A stretch of DNA of 5,415 nt, taken from contig JALSQP010000008.1 of assembly GCA_026985375.1 (NCBI GenBank), positions 1 through 5,415 on the forward strand. Direction: 5' to 3'. Under the pieces are notes generated by a model that saw only the letters and a program-made list of their open reading frames with translations, did not search any database and was not told the DNA's origin. Source of the stretch: Desulfurococcales archaeon. GTDB lineage: Archaea > Thermoproteota > Thermoprotei_A > Sulfolobales > Desulfurococcaceae. Position 1 is the first letter of the stretch. The number at the start of each line of letters is the position of its first letter. Of this stretch, positions 4,975 to 5,415 are shown piece after piece. The translations under genes were made by a program, and so were the position numbers.

Positions 4975-5415
4975 CTAGCCATTATTCTCAATAATCTTTG
5001 CCACTTCTAGTTTGAGTCTTCTCCTCAGCGGGTTCATTGTGAGCACGCTGGAACTGATAACGTCTACTCCAGTAGCAGCATATTCGGCGGCGTTATCTAG
5101 GCTTATCCCACCGCTTGCCTCGAGGATGATGTGTTTTCTCAGTCCCTCCGTTTCGAGTAGCATCACCGCCTCCCTGACCTGCTCAGGACTCATATTATCC
5201 AACATGATGATGTCGGCTCCCGCCCGAGCCGCTTGTAGTGCTTGCTGTGGCGACTCTACTTCAACCTCTATCTTTGTTGCGAAGCTTGCCTTCTCCCTTG
5301 CTATGCTGACGGCTCTGGCCACGTCTCCTATGATCTTTAGGTGATTGTCTTTGATCAGTATCATGTGGCTTAGGCTTAGCCTATGTGTGTCTCCTCCACC
5401 TGCTGCTACTGCTTT
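4975..5415 (-). CDS. nadC: Quinolinate phosphoribosyltransferase, C-terminal part
   Basis: NadC (nicotinate-nucleotide pyrophosphorylase, carboxylating) converts quinolinate and PRPP to nicotinate mononucleotide, the step where the pyridine ring enters the NAD pathway. Only the last 146 residues lie in the window; the gene runs off the right edge, and the 5' part is missing only because of the cut. The visible part has the hallmark AGGGDTHRLSLSHMILIKDNH region (Arg, His and Lys of the quinolinate/PRPP site). It is followed by the barrel strands KIEVEVES, ADIIMLDN, HIILEASGGI and GVDVISS. The internal ATG near 5364 is not the start. The stop lies 28 bases before the nadX start, so nadC and nadX are probably cotranscribed and serve the same pathway. 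Confidence 0.96.
   Translation of the reverse strand, partial: KAVAAGGGDTHRLSLSHMILIKDNHLKIIGDVARAVSIAREKASFATKIEVEVESPQQALQAARAGADIIMLDNMSPEQVREAVMLLETEGLRKHIILEASGGISLDNAAEYAATGVDVISSSVLTMNPLRRRLKLEVAKIIENNG

Overview
The window looks like chromosomal DNA of a hyperthermophilic crenarchaeon (Thermoproteota), most likely Desulfurococcales-like. The basis is archaeal-type proteins, GTG and TTG starts, GGTGAT/GGAGG ribosome binding sites, T-rich terminators, TATA-like boxes and a CCA-encoding tRNA gene. The genus cannot be fixed from the sequence alone.

Layout. Positions 35-1798 (+) hold a tight two-gene operon: glyA (serine hydroxymethyltransferase) and gcvH (lipoyl H protein of glycine cleavage). 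Both feed one-carbon units through glycine. Next, at 1913-2235 (+), comes a small glycine-rich membrane protein gene that appears broken by a one-base frameshift and an in-frame TGA. About 275 bp of AT-rich, apparently gene-free DNA follows. Everything to the right is on the minus strand. Read leftwards from the right edge it is nadC (3' part only), nadX, tRNA-Val(CAC), a RelB/RelE-like toxin-antitoxin (TA) pair, a truncated tRNA-Val-like 3' half, a second divergent RelB/RelE-like pair, and a second truncated tRNA 3' half. nadX makes iminoaspartate and nadC converts quinolinate to NaMN, so those two form a de novo NAD operon.

The most interesting part is 2511-4105. An intact tRNA-Val gene is followed by two tandem units of 723 and 797 bp. 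Each unit carries one TA operon and ends in a same-orientation copy of the tRNA 3' half, from the anticodon loop through the T arm to the acceptor end. The two partial copies share 53 identical bases. These include about a dozen bases that are not tRNA-derived, and several substitutions absent from the resident tRNA. The arrangement fits serial integration, or tandem duplication, of very small integrase-less elements at the tRNA 3' end, with a TA module as their only cargo. It could also be an unrecognised tRNA-like RNA attached to TA operons.
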